A stretch of 63,480 nt of DNA from Bacillota bacterium (GCA_009711785.1 VENA01000032.1:1-63480); one strand, 5' to 3'. Numbered from the stretch's first letter, positions 1 to 7,893 are shown. Numbers and translations: made by a program. The notes: generated from the letters alone by a model not told the origin.

Positions 1-83
1 CCTTTCTTATTTAGAATATTATATAGTTGTGTATATAAATAATTCTAGAAAAAGTGGGGGAAATCCTTTGAAATATATGTTTT

Positions 84-116
84 AAAAGCTCTAAATTCCA
101 ACGTTTTTAGAGTTTT
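84..116 (+). terminator. hairpin upstream of first gene
   Basis: Bases 84-95 pair with 106-116 (one G:T wobble) around a 10-base loop and are followed by a short T run. It probably ends transcription of a gene lying left of the window. The T run is weak. Confidence 0.4.
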
Positions 117-155
117 GCAATAAGTTATATTACTATTTGTAAGGGGGATAAATAT

Positions 156-779
156 TTGAAGAAAAATGATTATGTATTAGGGATAATTTTAATACTTGCA
201 GGTATATTTATTTTTTTAGAAAATACTAATATAGTACCTAATGAAACGTATATAGTTGTATTAGGTATAGCTTTTTTAATAGGTTATTATAATAAGAAAA
301 AAACAGGATATTTAATAGCTGGATTAATTTTAACAGGAATAGGTTTAAGCCAAGTTTTAGATAGAATGGTTTATAATTTAGATCTATCAGGATTGTTAGT
401 TTTTATAGGGTTAGGAGCTGCATTTTTGATAGTATATTTTACAAAAGGAAAAGAGGGGTTTGTATATCCGGGATGCATATTACCTGCTATAGGAATACAT
501 TCATTTCTTGAGGACTTAATCATAGGGGATATTGGCTGGTTATTTTTCTTTCTTATATCCATATCCTTTTATGCTATATATTTATTAATACATAGAAATA
601 AAGGAGTAAAATGGACTTTTATATTAGGTTCCATTTTATTAGCACTATCAGGATTATTTTACATGACAGAGAACAATATAATTACATCGAGTTTTTGGAA
701 AATGATATCTTATTTCTGGCCTGTTATCTTAATACTTATAGGAATTAGAATAATATATAATAATTCTAAAAAAGAGTAA
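156..779 (+). CDS. LiaF-like / DUF5668 multi-pass membrane protein
   Basis: A 207-residue hydrophobic protein with about seven membrane-spanning stretches and no soluble domain. It opens with a G-x-I-L-I-L-A-G-I-F-I-F-L type segment, repeated in looser form near the C-terminus (WPVILILIGIRIIY). This recurring turn-glycine pattern is that of the LiaF/DUF5668 transmembrane family, whose members accompany envelope-stress systems. The start is TTG at 156, chosen because AAGGGGGA lies 7-8 bases upstream and no in-frame ATG comes soon after. It converges on a minus-strand operon of DUF4097/SHOCT-like proteins, which in other Firmicutes (yvl-type loci) sit with such membrane proteins. The function is inferred only from family and context. 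Confidence 0.7.
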   Translation: MKKNDYVLGIILILAGIFIFLENTNIVPNETYIVVLGIAFLIGYYNKKKTGYLIAGLILTGIGLSQVLDRMVYNLDLSGLLVFIGLGAAFLIVYFTKGKEGFVYPGCILPAIGIHSFLEDLIIGDIGWLFFFLISISFYAIYLLIHRNKGVKWTFILGSILLALSGLFYMTENNIITSSFWKMISYFWPVILILIGIRIIYNNSKKE

Positions 780-780
780 A

Positions 781-808
781 AATCACTTCAATTAAGAAGT
801 GATTTTTT
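781..808. terminator. bidirectional terminator between convergent genes
   Basis: A 9-bp perfect stem (781-789 with 796-804), a 6-base loop, T tract on the right and A tract on the left. It can serve both the plus-strand gene ending at 779 and the minus-strand gene ending at 809. Confidence 0.85.
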
Positions 809-1189
809 CTATTCAACGAATACTTCTACTCTTTCTCCAGATTCTTCGCTTTGAACATCGACAATTTTACCTTCTGCACCATTTTTTATTGCTTCGATAA
901 TTTCATCAAAATCTAGATCTTGAAAATCAGAATCCTTAAGTTCAGGTGAAAATTTAGTAGCAAATTTCATACCTATATCCACTAATGAAATTGGGATGTT
1001 TACATTTACTTTTGTTTTATCATCAGGATCATAAACTCTCACCTTTAACCATTTAGCACTTCTATTAGATGATATACTAGTTTCTTTTTCTTCTAGAGCC
1101 TCTAAAAGTTCAACTCCATCCTTTGATGATATTTTACCGTCCTCAACCATTTTTAAAATTTGCATTTTTTCGTTCTTTAGATTAGACAT
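809..1189 (-). CDS. SHOCT-like domain protein, last gene of the stress cassette
   Basis: 126 residues. Residues about 5-35 form a two-helix module of pattern I-L-K-M-V-E-D-G-K-I-S..E-L-L-E-A-L, the SHOCT-like module found at the N-terminus of YvlB-type proteins. The rest (from KWLKVRVYD) is a small mixed alpha/beta domain ending in acidic strands, with no catalytic motif visible. The gene follows the DUF4097 gene by 14 bp and has its own GGGGGT Shine-Dalgarno. It shares its C-terminal half layout with the gene at 2723-3133 (LKV-x-I, then IPxxLxxxG-x-K), so the two look paralogous. The function is unknown. Confidence 0.75.
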   Translation of the reverse strand: MSNLKNEKMQILKMVEDGKISSKDGVELLEALEEKETSISSNRSAKWLKVRVYDPDDKTKVNVNIPISLVDIGMKFATKFSPELKDSDFQDLDFDEIIEAIKNGAEGKIVDVQSEESGERVEVFVE

Positions 1190-1203
1190 TTACATACCCC
1201 CTA

Positions 1204-2331
1204 TTAACAAATTTTTATAGAACCATTTGATGTAGATAATTTAATGTATGTCCCTTTAGAATCTTTATAATCTTTACTGTAAGCTAGTATTCTTTTACTT
1301 CCTATATTTTGTACATCGTTTATTTCATAAATCAAATTAGGTATTGATAAGTCTATTTTACCTAAAGAAGTTTTAGCATCAACAGATAAGTTATCTTTAA
1401 CATAGTTATTTGTATGAACTTCTATTTTTCCATTGGTGGTTTTTAAGTTAACTTTACTATTACCATCAAAAGACAATCCATCAGCATATATTTTTCCATT
1501 GGTAGTTTTTGCTGAAGCATCTTTAGTCATAATTTTATCTAGAATTATAGAAGCATTTGATGTATCAATATCAATGTTTTTAGCATTAGTTTTTAATATT
1601 TTTATTTTTCCGTTTCTAGTTTTAGTTTTTATACTAGAACTATTTATATTTTCAATATATATTGAACTATTAGAGGTAGTACAATCTATATTTTCACTAT
1701 TTAATCCATCTATTACTAATTTTCCGTTTGTACTATTTATATTTATTAATTTATAGTTCTTTTTAGGAAGTTTAACTTCTAAATTAGCAATTAGATTATT
1801 TTTAAATTTAGGCTTTATCATTATAGAGTTTTCCTTTTCATAGATACTATAAATTTTTTCTGATGGAACCTTACTTTTTTTAATTCTACATGTAGCAGAA
1901 ACATCTATTATATTTTTATGCCATTGAGTTATAATAATTTTTCCATTTATACCTTCTAAATCAATAGTTGGGTAGTCTAAATTGCTAATATCTTTTTGTA
2001 TGTTTTCAGTTATTGTTTCAAAGTTACCAAAGAAGTTTAAAAAGCTACCATTATCTACTACATCATTTACCATGTTAAGAACTTTATCCGTTAAGTTATT
2101 AGCATAGTCAGTAGCATTTTCAGTAATATCTTCAGTAACTTTTTCTATTTTCTTTTCTAATTTATCTTCAAAGTTTTCTTTATCATTTTTCGTTGTATTT
2201 CTTTTGTCAGTATCGAAGCTTTTTTCACTAAAGTCAGATTCATCTAAGGCTTCTAATAACTTAAGCGCTTCTTCGTTGGAAACTTTCCCTTCTTCAAGCA
2301 TTTTTAAAATCATCATTCTTTCTTCTCCCAA
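1204..2331 (-). CDS. DUF4097 adhesin-like beta-repeat protein with SHOCT-like N-terminus
   Basis: 375 residues starting at TTG 2331 behind a GGGGGG Shine-Dalgarno. Residues 1-33 carry the same I-L-K-M-L-E-E-G-K-V-S-N-E-E-A-L-K-L-L-E module as its neighbours. A charged linker follows, then a repetitive domain from about residue 120 built of short strands with recurring TTNGKI, TRNGKI, TSNGSI and TSNASI turns, which is the DUF4097 parallel-beta signature. There is no signal peptide, so it is probably cytosolic or associated with a membrane partner. B. subtilis YvlB has the same architecture and lies in a cell-envelope stress operon. It is co-directional with the DUF2089 gene (17 bp upstream). 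Confidence 0.85.
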   Translation of the reverse strand: MGEERMMILKMLEEGKVSNEEALKLLEALDESDFSEKSFDTDKRNTTKNDKENFEDKLEKKIEKVTEDITENATDYANNLTDKVLNMVNDVVDNGSFLNFFGNFETITENIQKDISNLDYPTIDLEGINGKIIITQWHKNIIDVSATCRIKKSKVPSEKIYSIYEKENSIMIKPKFKNNLIANLEVKLPKKNYKLININSTNGKLVIDGLNSENIDCTTSNSSIYIENINSSSIKTKTRNGKIKILKTNAKNIDIDTSNASIILDKIMTKDASAKTTNGKIYADGLSFDGNSKVNLKTTNGKIEVHTNNYVKDNLSVDAKTSLGKIDLSIPNLIYEINDVQNIGSKRILAYSKDYKDSKGTYIKLSTSNGSIKIC

Positions 2332-2348
2332 ATTTAACCCCCCTTAAA

Positions 2349-2711
2349 TTATTCCTTTAACAGTTTAACAGCTTCATCTGAGGTAATCTCTCCAGAACTT
2401 AGTTTTTCTAAGATCTCTTTTTTATTAACCTTTGGTGAATACTTAGGACTATATCCTAGAGCCTGAACTACATTTTCTAATTTATTTCTAACAGTTGGAT
2501 AGGATATACCTAGTTCCTTTTCTATTTCCTTTATATTACCTCTATTTTTAACAAATACTTCTATGAAATGTTTTTGTTCATTACTTAATTTACAAAACTT
2601 ACAAAGGTCAAAATCGCTTTGTATTGTAGTATTACAGTGATTACAGTGTAACTCTGTAACATCTAGGTTATGGTCACAGACAGGACATTTACCTATAACT
2701 TCTTTTTTCAT
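2349..2711 (-). CDS. DUF2089 family zinc-ribbon/HTH regulator
   Basis: 120 residues in three parts: a zinc ribbon (CPVC at 9-12 and CNHC near 23-26), a helix-turn-helix (residues about 48-90, with KEIEKELGISYPTVRNKL matching the DUF2089 HTH), and a C-terminal SHOCT-like helix pair (ILEKLSSGEITSDEAVKLL). This is the full DUF2089 arrangement. It is the likely DNA-binding regulator of the operon in which it is the second gene, with the operon's shared helical module as its tail. Shine-Dalgarno AAGGAGG is 7-8 bases from ATG. The regulatory role is inferred. Confidence 0.85.
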   Translation of the reverse strand: MKKEVIGKCPVCDHNLDVTELHCNHCNTTIQSDFDLCKFCKLSNEQKHFIEVFVKNRGNIKEIEKELGISYPTVRNKLENVVQALGYSPKYSPKVNKKEILEKLSSGEITSDEAVKLLKE

Positions 2712-2722
2712 ATTTAACCTCC

Positions 2723-3133
2723 TTATAATATTGATATTTTGACTATTTCTTTATTATTATTGCTTGATATATCAACTAGTTCAAAGGGTTCTAGTTTTTC
2801 TAAAGTCTTAAATACTTCCTTTAGATCTAATTCATTTAAAACTTCTATATATTTCTTAGTGTCATCGTCTTTATCATTATTGTACTTTAAATCCCATGAG
2901 CCTAATTTGGTACCTAAATTACCTAGACTTAAAGCAAGCCAAAAGGGAATTGCAGGTAGGTTTATATTGGTTTCCTCGTTTATTATTTGAATTTTTATCT
3001 TAGATGATTTTTCTTTTAAAACTGGTTTTGTCTTTTCATCTAAACTTAGATTATCTATTTTTTTAATTACTTCTTTAGTTGTTAGGTCTCCCTTAGAAAG
3101 GCCATTTAATAGTTTTGTGATTTCATTATTCAT
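2723..3133 (-). CDS. SHOCT-like domain protein, first gene of the stress cassette
   Basis: 136 residues from ATG 3133, which has a GGGGGG Shine-Dalgarno at 3138-3143. The reading frame is open further upstream to 3211, but the extra segment is hydrophobic leader-like sequence without a ribosome site and was not used. Residues 3-35 form the short helical module (LLNGLSKGDLTTKEVIKKI), followed by a domain resembling the one in the gene at 809-1189, including IPFWLALSLGNLGTK. It is separated by 11 bp from the DUF2089 gene and is therefore the promoter-proximal gene of a four-gene operon. No enzyme motif is visible. Confidence 0.7.
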   Translation of the reverse strand: MNNEITKLLNGLSKGDLTTKEVIKKIDNLSLDEKTKPVLKEKSSKIKIQIINEETNINLPAIPFWLALSLGNLGTKLGSWDLKYNNDKDDDTKKYIEVLNELDLKEVFKTLEKLEPFELVDISSNNNKEIVKISIL

Positions 3134-3514
3134 TAAATCCCCCCTATAAATAATAAAAAATTGGAAAAGATATATAAAAATTAAATAAGTAAAAGATTTT
3201 ATAATATCCATATTAAGTAAAATATTTGATTTCTAATTATATAATATTACTTAATTGAATAAATGTCAATAAAAATATTAAAAAAATTAATATAAAAATT
3301 AAAAATATTAATAAAGATAAAAACAAACTTAAAAATATTATATTTATTGTTTATTATAGAACATATTAATAACTTAAAATAAAAGTATAGATGTTTTTTA
3401 TATCACTTTATTTACAGATGTGAAATGATAAAATGAAACTGTGATATAATAAAGTGAATATTGACAAATTGATAATCTTATATATTTATAATATATATTA
3501 AGGAGGTATAGATT
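3134..3514. promoter_or_regulatory. divergent AT-rich control region with inverted repeat
   Basis: A 380-bp gap between the divergent SHOCT/DUF2089 operon and yedF. A perfect 10-bp inverted repeat, TCACTTTATT (3403-3412) against 3448-3457, is separated by 35 bases. TTGACA at 3461-3466 and TATAAT at 3487-3492 lie just before yedF, but the 20-base spacing is long. The yedF Shine-Dalgarno AGGAGG is clear. No riboswitch is recognised. Confidence 0.4.
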
Positions 3515-4120
3515 ATGAAAAAAGAAGTTGATGCTAGAAATGTTGCGTGCCCTAAACCTGTAATAATGACAAAAAAAGCTTTAGACTCAATAGCTGAAGG
3601 AACTGTAACTACGATTGTTGATAATGAGGTAGCTAAAGAAAATGTTTCAAAGTTAGCAAAGGGTTCAAATTTTAGATGTAAAGTGGAAAAAACAAAAGAC
3701 GGGAATTTTTTAATAAATATAACTAAAGGTATAAATACAGAAGGTGAAGAAGAAACTACCAATGTATGTACTTCCGATACATTTAGTGATATGACAATTG
3801 CAATAACTTCTGATAAAATGGGTAAAGGAAAAGATGAATTAGGAAATATATTAATGAAAGGTTTTATTTACACTTTAACAGAATCTATTCCATATCCTTC
3901 TACAATATTATTTTATAATACAGGGGTAAATTTAACAGTTGAAGGATCTGAAGTTTTAGATGATTTAAAGGAACTTGAGGATGAAGGTGTAGAAATCATA
4001 TCCTGTGGAACATGCTTAGATTACTTAGATGTAAAAGATAAATTAAAGGTTGGAGAGGTTAGTAACATGTATACTATAGTTGAAAAATTAAAAGGAGCTT
4101 CTAATACCTTAACAATATAA
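3515..4120 (+). CDS. yedF: sulfurtransferase-like selenium metabolism protein YedF
   Basis: 201 residues. The N-terminal TusA/SirA domain (residues 1-75) begins VDARNVACPKPVI, so the persulfide-carrying cysteine of the CPxP motif is present (C12). A DsrE/F-like domain follows from about residue 88 and contains SCGTCLDY, the paired cysteines usual in YedF. This two-domain fusion is typical of YedF, a protein that co-occurs with selenium use, although no selA, selB or selD is in the window. The next gene encodes DUF3343, its standard neighbour. Shine-Dalgarno AGGAGG is 7 bases from ATG. Confidence 0.9.
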   Translation: MKKEVDARNVACPKPVIMTKKALDSIAEGTVTTIVDNEVAKENVSKLAKGSNFRCKVEKTKDGNFLINITKGINTEGEEETTNVCTSDTFSDMTIAITSDKMGKGKDELGNILMKGFIYTLTESIPYPSTILFYNTGVNLTVEGSEVLDDLKELEDEGVEIISCGTCLDYLDVKDKLKVGEVSNMYTIVEKLKGASNTLTI

Positions 4121-4125
4121 TAATG

Positions 4126-4151
4126 AACCAATCGGTAAATGCCGATTGGTT
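4126..4151 (+). terminator. 10-bp hairpin between yedF and the DUF3343 gene
   Basis: A perfect 10-bp stem (4126-4135 with 4142-4151) and a 6-base loop, followed by a poor T run. It may attenuate rather than end the yedF transcript, or stabilise its 3' end. It also argues against starting the next gene at ATG 4123. Confidence 0.55.
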
Positions 4152-4182
4152 TCTTAAATTCTCCAAAGGAAAGAGTGATAAT

Positions 4183-4446
4183 TTGAAAAAAGAGATTTAT
4201 GGAGTTATTACCTTTAAATCTACAAATCATGCTATAAAGGGAGAAAAGGCTCTTAAAAACATAAATATAAATATAAAAACAATACCTACTCCTAGAGAAA
4301 TAACATCAAGTTGTGGCTTGTCAATAAAATTTGATTTAGATGATTTATTAAAGGTAAAAGAAGTAATCAAAGAAAATGAGTTAGCTATAAAAGGCATTTA
4401 TAAAACGATACGTAAAGGACTTAACAAAAAGACAATAGAGATATAG
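4183..4446 (+). CDS. DUF3343 domain protein
   Basis: 87 residues if translation starts at TTG 4183 (Shine-Dalgarno AAAGGAAAGAG ending 4173). An in-frame ATG at 4123 exists but would place 20 non-conserved residues over a hairpin, while family members begin close to the VITFKSTNHAIKGEKAL motif seen here at residues 7-23. A second conserved block, IPTPREITSSCGLSIKF, contains the single cysteine typical of DUF3343 proteins, which are found beside yedF and other TusA-like genes. A sulfur or selenium carrier role is suspected from context only. Confidence 0.75.
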   Translation: MKKEIYGVITFKSTNHAIKGEKALKNININIKTIPTPREITSSCGLSIKFDLDDLLKVKEVIKENELAIKGIYKTIRKGLNKKTIEI

Positions 4447-4485
4447 CATTACACATAACCATATATTTACAACAAAAAATATTTT

Positions 4486-4560
4486 GTAAACGTTACAAAA
4501 AAATTATATAATGATAATAAAGGACTACTTAAATCTAAAATAAAGGGTAAGTAGTTTTTC
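4486..4560 (+). promoter_or_regulatory. promoter and leader hairpin ahead of the DUF951 gene
   Basis: A -10 TATAAT lies at 4507-4512 with a weak TTGTAA-like -35 near 4486. A 7-bp stem (4524-4530 with 4549-4555) is followed by a T-rich run before the Shine-Dalgarno, so a leader attenuator is possible. Confidence 0.4.
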
Positions 4561-4582
4561 TTTTCGTAGGGAGGTAGTACTT

Positions 4583-4771
4583 ATGAATTTTCAAATTGGA
4601 GATATAGTTCAATTGAAAAAGAAACATCCTTGTGGTGAAGATAAATGGGAAGTAATGAGGGTAGGAGTGGATTTTAGAATTAAATGTCTTGGTTGTGAAA
4701 GACAGGTATGGCTACCTAGAAGAAAATTCCAAAAGAGAGTAAAGAAGATAGTAAAGTCTAAAGAAGATTAA
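4583..4771 (+). CDS. DUF951 small protein
   Basis: 62 residues with Shine-Dalgarno GGGAGGTAG. It contains the DUF951 pattern: GDIVQLKKKHPCGEDKWEV, then IKCLGCERQVWLPR. The two cysteine groups and basic tail suggest a compact, possibly nucleic-acid-binding fold. It is commonly found near the rpsF/ssb region in Clostridia, as here. Its biochemical role is not known. Confidence 0.85.
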   Translation: MNFQIGDIVQLKKKHPCGEDKWEVMRVGVDFRIKCLGCERQVWLPRRKFQKRVKKIVKSKED

Positions 4772-4788
4772 TTAGGCAGTATTAAAAA

Positions 4789-4807
4789 CCTGCGGTAAAG
4801 CCGTAGG
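4789..4807 (+). terminator. weak hairpin after DUF951
   Basis: A 7-bp stem with one G:T pair (4789-4795 with 4801-4807). There is no proper T run, so it is at best a partial terminator. Confidence 0.3.
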
Positions 4808-4859
4808 AATTGTATATAAAATAGGGGAAAGCGTTTTCAAAATGTGGAGGTGCTATTGT

Positions 4860-6041
4860 ATGAAATTAAATTATGCAGAAAGAATGGACAAGATTAAAGC
4901 ATCAGAAATTCGTGAACTTTTAAAGTTAACTCAAAGACCAGAAGTTATATCCTTTGCAGGAGGACTTCCGGCTCCTGAATTATTTCCAGTAGAAAAAATT
5001 AAAGAAGTTTCTAAAGAAGTATTAGAAGAAGCTGGAACTAAAGCTTTACAATATGGTCCAACTGAAGGGTATGAGCCATTAAGAGAAAAGATAGCTCAAA
5101 GAATGAAAAAATTTGGTGTAGACGCTACTAAAGAAAATATCTTAATAACTGGAGGCTCTCAACAGGGACTAGATTTTACTGGAAAGATATTTTTAAATAA
5201 AGGGGATGTAGTACTTTGTGAAAGCCCTAGTTATTTAGGAGCTCTAAGTGCTTTTAAAACCTATCAACCAGTATTTAAGGAAGTTCCAACGGATGATGAT
5301 GGTATGGTCATGGAAGAATTAGAAGATATTTTAAAGAATACTGAAGATGTAAAAGTTATTTATGTAATTCCAGATTTTCAGAATCCATCAGGAAGAACTT
5401 GGACAGTAGAAAGAAGAAAGAAATTATTAGACTTAGCTAGTAAGTATAATCTTCCTATAGTAGAAGACAATCCTTATGGAGAATTGAGGTTTGAAGGTGA
5501 GATGCCACCATCGGTTAAAAGCTTTGATACTGAAGGAAGAGTAATTTTTTTAGGTTCATTTTCTAAAACTCTATGTCCAGGACTTAGACTTGGTTGGACA
5601 TGTGCAGATGAAAAAGTATTAAATAAATATATATTAGTCAAACAAGGTTCTGATCTTCAGGCTAGTACAATATCACAAATGCAGTTAAGTAAATTTTTAG
5701 AAAAATATGATCTAGATGAACATATAGAAAAAATAAAAGCTGTTTATAGTAAAAGAAGAGACTTAATGTTAAAAACTATGAAGGATGAGTTCCCTGAAGG
5801 TATTAAATACACAAAACCAGAGGGTGGATTGTTTACATGGGCAATATTACCAGAACATATTAATGCTAGAAAATTAGCTGAAAAAGCAATAGAAAAAAAT
5901 GTAGCCTTTGTACCTGGAGGATCTTTCTTCCCTAATGGTGGAAATGAAAACACTATGAGAATAAATTACTCCAATATGGATGAAGAGAAAATTGTAATAG
6001 GAATAAAAAAATTAGCAGAATGTATAAAAGAAATGATGTAA
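4860..6041 (+). CDS. PLP-dependent aminotransferase, class I/II (2-aminoadipate/MocR-related type)
   Basis: 393 residues from ATG 4860, 9 bases after GGAGG; the ATG at 4842 upstream of the ribosome site was rejected. Fold type I features in order: VISFAGGLPAPELFP near the N-terminus, QYGPTEGYEPLRE, ITGGSQQGLD, NPSGRTW, the Asp-containing IVEDNPYGEL, and SFSKTLCPGLRLGW with the Schiff-base lysine at K236. The C-terminal substrate arginine motif is NTMRINYS. It resembles the LysN/2-aminoadipate group, whose members often act on aromatic, branched or aminoadipate substrates; the substrate cannot be read from sequence. It lies alone between two terminators. Confidence 0.85.
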   Translation: MKLNYAERMDKIKASEIRELLKLTQRPEVISFAGGLPAPELFPVEKIKEVSKEVLEEAGTKALQYGPTEGYEPLREKIAQRMKKFGVDATKENILITGGSQQGLDFTGKIFLNKGDVVLCESPSYLGALSAFKTYQPVFKEVPTDDDGMVMEELEDILKNTEDVKVIYVIPDFQNPSGRTWTVERRKKLLDLASKYNLPIVEDNPYGELRFEGEMPPSVKSFDTEGRVIFLGSFSKTLCPGLRLGWTCADEKVLNKYILVKQGSDLQASTISQMQLSKFLEKYDLDEHIEKIKAVYSKRRDLMLKTMKDEFPEGIKYTKPEGGLFTWAILPEHINARKLAEKAIEKNVAFVPGGSFFPNGGNENTMRINYSNMDEEKIVIGIKKLAECIKEMM

Positions 6042-6068
6042 AAGTCGGCCTTATGGCCGATTTTTATT
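6042..6068 (+). terminator. rho-independent terminator
   Basis: A 9-bp stem with one wobble (6042-6050 with 6055-6063), loop TTAT, then a T-rich tail, directly after the aminotransferase stop. Confidence 0.85.
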
Positions 6069-6107
6069 TGAATAAAAAAAATTCATATGTTAATAATAAA
6101 AAAATCC

Positions 6108-6136
6108 TTGTAACTATTAAAGATAGATGATATAAT
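6108..6136 (+). promoter_or_regulatory. sigma-A promoter of rpsF-ssb-rpsR
   Basis: TTGTAA (6108-6113), 17 bases, TATAAT (6131-6136), placed about 70 bases before rpsF. Near-consensus spacing and -10 box. Confidence 0.75.
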
Positions 6137-6157
6137 TTTGTTTTGTAGTACATCCTT

Positions 6158-6180
6158 GCTCCTTTAATAAAAGGAGCCGT
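6158..6180 (+). promoter_or_regulatory. candidate S6:S18 autoregulatory leader
   Basis: In the rpsF 5' leader an 8-bp stem (6158-6165 with 6170-6177) closes an AATA loop and is followed at once by CCG (6177-6179). The known S6:S18-binding mRNA motif in bacterial rpsF leaders is a hairpin with a conserved CCG. Position before rpsF and the CCG support it, but the outer helix was not resolved by eye. Confidence 0.5.
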
Positions 6181-6203
6181 AAAGTCCAAAGGGAGGTGAA
6201 AAG

Positions 6204-6488
6204 ATGAATAAGTACGAAGGTGTTTTTATTTTTAGACCAAATATGGAAGAAGAAAAGAGAAACAGTATATTTGATAAAGTAAAAGGAATTATTGAATCAA
6301 ATGGTTCAGTTGAAAATGTTGACGAATGGGGAACTAGAAAGTTAGCATACGAAATTAAAGATAGAACTGAAGGATATTATATCCTAGTTAATTTTGAAGC
6401 TGAAACTGATACTGTAAATGAGGTTCATAGAATTTCAGGAATAACAGATGAAATTCTAAGACATATGATTGTTAAAGAAGAACAATAA
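6204..6488 (+). CDS. rpsF: 30S ribosomal protein S6
   Basis: 94 residues, full length for S6, with the characteristic start MNKYEGVFIFRPNM, the internal WGTRKLAYEI strand and the YYILVNFEA strand. S6 binds S18 and 16S rRNA in the central domain of the small subunit. It is the first gene of rpsF-ssb-rpsR, with Shine-Dalgarno GGGAGGTG. It is probably autoregulated by S6:S18 through the leader hairpin described separately. Confidence 0.97.
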   Translation: MNKYEGVFIFRPNMEEEKRNSIFDKVKGIIESNGSVENVDEWGTRKLAYEIKDRTEGYYILVNFEAETDTVNEVHRISGITDEILRHMIVKEEQ

Positions 6489-6503
6489 AAGGCTGGTGCT
6501 TTT

Positions 6504-6965
6504 ATGAATAATGTAGTGTTAATTGGTAGATTAACAGCGGATCCAGAATTAAGGTTTTTACCTGGAAGTGGTAGAGCCGTTTCAAATTTCACTTTAGCGG
6601 TAGATAAAGATTTATCTAAAGCTAAAAGACAGGAATTTGAACAGCAAGGTAAACCAACAGCGGATTTCATTAGAATAGTTGTTTGGGGAAGACAAGCAGA
6701 AAATTGTGCAAATTACATGAGCAAAGGAAAGCTTGTTGGCGTACAAGGTAGAATACAATCTAGGTCTTATGATAATAATCAAGGCCAAAGAGTATTTATA
6801 ACAGAGGTTGTTGCTGAAAAAGTACAGTTCCTTGAATGGGGGGACAATGCTGGTCAAAACAACAACACTAATAATTATAATAATAACAACAATAATAATA
6901 ATAACAATGACTTTGCCGGCCCAGATGGCTTTCAGCCAGTAGATGACGAAGATATTCCATTCTAA
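6504..6965 (+). CDS. ssb: single-stranded DNA-binding protein
   Basis: 153 residues. The N-terminal OB fold (1-110) opens with [17 protein letters not shown] and includes [21 protein letters not shown]. The C-terminus DDEDIPF is the acidic tip that docks partner proteins. Between them lies a short linker that is almost pure asparagine (about residues 119-134), encoded by AAT/AAC triplets. It coats single-stranded DNA in replication and repair. It sits between rpsF and rpsR in the conserved order. Confidence 0.97.
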   Translation: MNNVVLIGRLTADPELRFLPGSGRAVSNFTLAVDKDLSKAKRQEFEQQGKPTADFIRIVVWGRQAENCANYMSKGKLVGVQGRIQSRSYDNNQGQRVFITEVVAEKVQFLEWGDNAGQNNNTNNYNNNNNNNNNNDFAGPDGFQPVDDEDIPF

Positions 6966-6979
6966 AAGGAGGGAGAAGA

Positions 6980-7207
6980 ATGGCTAGAAGAAATTTTAGA
7001 AGAAGAAAAAAAGTTTGTAACTTCTGTGTAGATAATATAGATCATATAGATTACAAAGACTTAAATAAATTAAAAAAGCATATTACTGAAAGAGGTAAAA
7101 TTTTACCTAGAAGAATAACAGGTAATTGCTCTAAGCATCAAAGACAATTAACTAAAGCTATAAAAAGAGCTAGAAATATAGCATTATTACCATATACAGC
7201 AGAATAA
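6980..7207 (+). CDS. rpsR: 30S ribosomal protein S18
   Basis: 75 residues, full length, with the basic N-terminus [10 protein letters not shown], the [19 protein letters not shown] core and the ILPRRITG motif. It keeps CNFC and a further cysteine (GNCSKHQ), a C-plus type S18 that could hold zinc. It partners S6 on the 30S platform. It is the last gene of the operon and is followed by a strong terminator. Confidence 0.97.
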   Translation: MARRNFRRRKKVCNFCVDNIDHIDYKDLNKLKKHITERGKILPRRITGNCSKHQRQLTKAIKRARNIALLPYTAE

Positions 7208-7211
7208 ATAT

Positions 7212-7240
7212 AACGGCGATAATTATCGCCGTTTTTTTTT
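7212..7240 (+). terminator. strong terminator after rpsR
   Basis: A 9-bp GC-containing stem (7212-7220 with 7225-7233), a 4-base loop and nine T residues. Confidence 0.92.
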
Positions 7241-7285
7241 GCTTAAACTTAGAAAGAGAGGGTAATATACATAAGAGACAATTAA

Positions 7286-7314
7286 TTGCAAATTATTATC
7301 ATTAAGTATATAAT
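7286..7314 (+). promoter_or_regulatory. sigma-A promoter for the ECF S-component gene
   Basis: TTGCAA (7286-7291), 17 bases, TATAAT (7309-7314). No riboswitch fold is apparent in the 57-base leader. Confidence 0.65.
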
Positions 7315-7370
7315 TTAAATTAAAAGTATATATATAATATTAAGATAAGCTTATAAAAGGAGGGAATAAA

Positions 7371-7886
7371 ATGAAAAAGATTAGTACAGCTTATATAACT
7401 AGAACAGGCTTACTATTAGCATTAGCTTTGATTTTTCAAATTGGATTTAGAGGTTTTGCACAACCAGCTGTTGGTCCTTTAGTTAATTTAACATTAATAT
7501 TATCTGCAGGGATAGTTGGAACTTTAGCAGGTGTCATAGTAGGATGTTTAACACCACTTATTGCTTTTTTTGTAGGGATTATGCCACTATTTCCCCTTGT
7601 ACCCTTTATTATGATAGGAAATACACTTTTAGTAATCATATTTAACTTAATAAGAAAAAGAATCTCTTTAGGTGGAGAGTATGTGGGATTAGCTTTAGCA
7701 GCATTAGGTAAATTTCTATTCTTGGCATTTTCAGTAAGATATTTACTTAATCTATTCATACCAAAGGTACCACCTAAATTAATAGCAATGTTTTGGCTAC
7801 CACAGTTATATACAGCTTTAGTGGGAGGAATTGTTGCAGTAATTGTTATGAAACTTATACCGGATAGTTTAAAACTTAAAGATTAA
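7371..7886 (+). CDS. ECF transporter S-component-like membrane protein
   Basis: 171 residues with five to six hydrophobic segments and a basic N-terminus. Size, helix spacing and the small-residue motif in GIVGTLAGVIVGCLTPLIAF fit substrate-binding S components of energy-coupling factor vitamin transporters, which share EcfA/EcfT encoded elsewhere. No EcfA or EcfT is in the window, and no upstream riboswitch reveals the substrate. It is a single-gene unit with its own promoter and terminator. Assignment to the fold is moderately sure; substrate unknown. Confidence 0.6.
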   Translation: MKKISTAYITRTGLLLALALIFQIGFRGFAQPAVGPLVNLTLILSAGIVGTLAGVIVGCLTPLIAFFVGIMPLFPLVPFIMIGNTLLVIIFNLIRKRISLGGEYVGLALAALGKFLFLAFSVRYLLNLFIPKVPPKLIAMFWLPQLYTALVGGIVAVIVMKLIPDSLKLKD

Positions 7887-7893
7887 ACCTTAG

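Noticed and set aside
3134..3211. Longer N-terminus of the first SHOCT-like gene with a membrane-like leader
   Set aside because: A GGGGGG ribosome site directly precedes the internal ATG at 3133, and the extension has none.
7241..7370. Riboswitch before the ECF S-component gene
   Set aside because: The leader after the promoter is only 57 bases and shows no known aptamer consensus or terminator/antiterminator pair.
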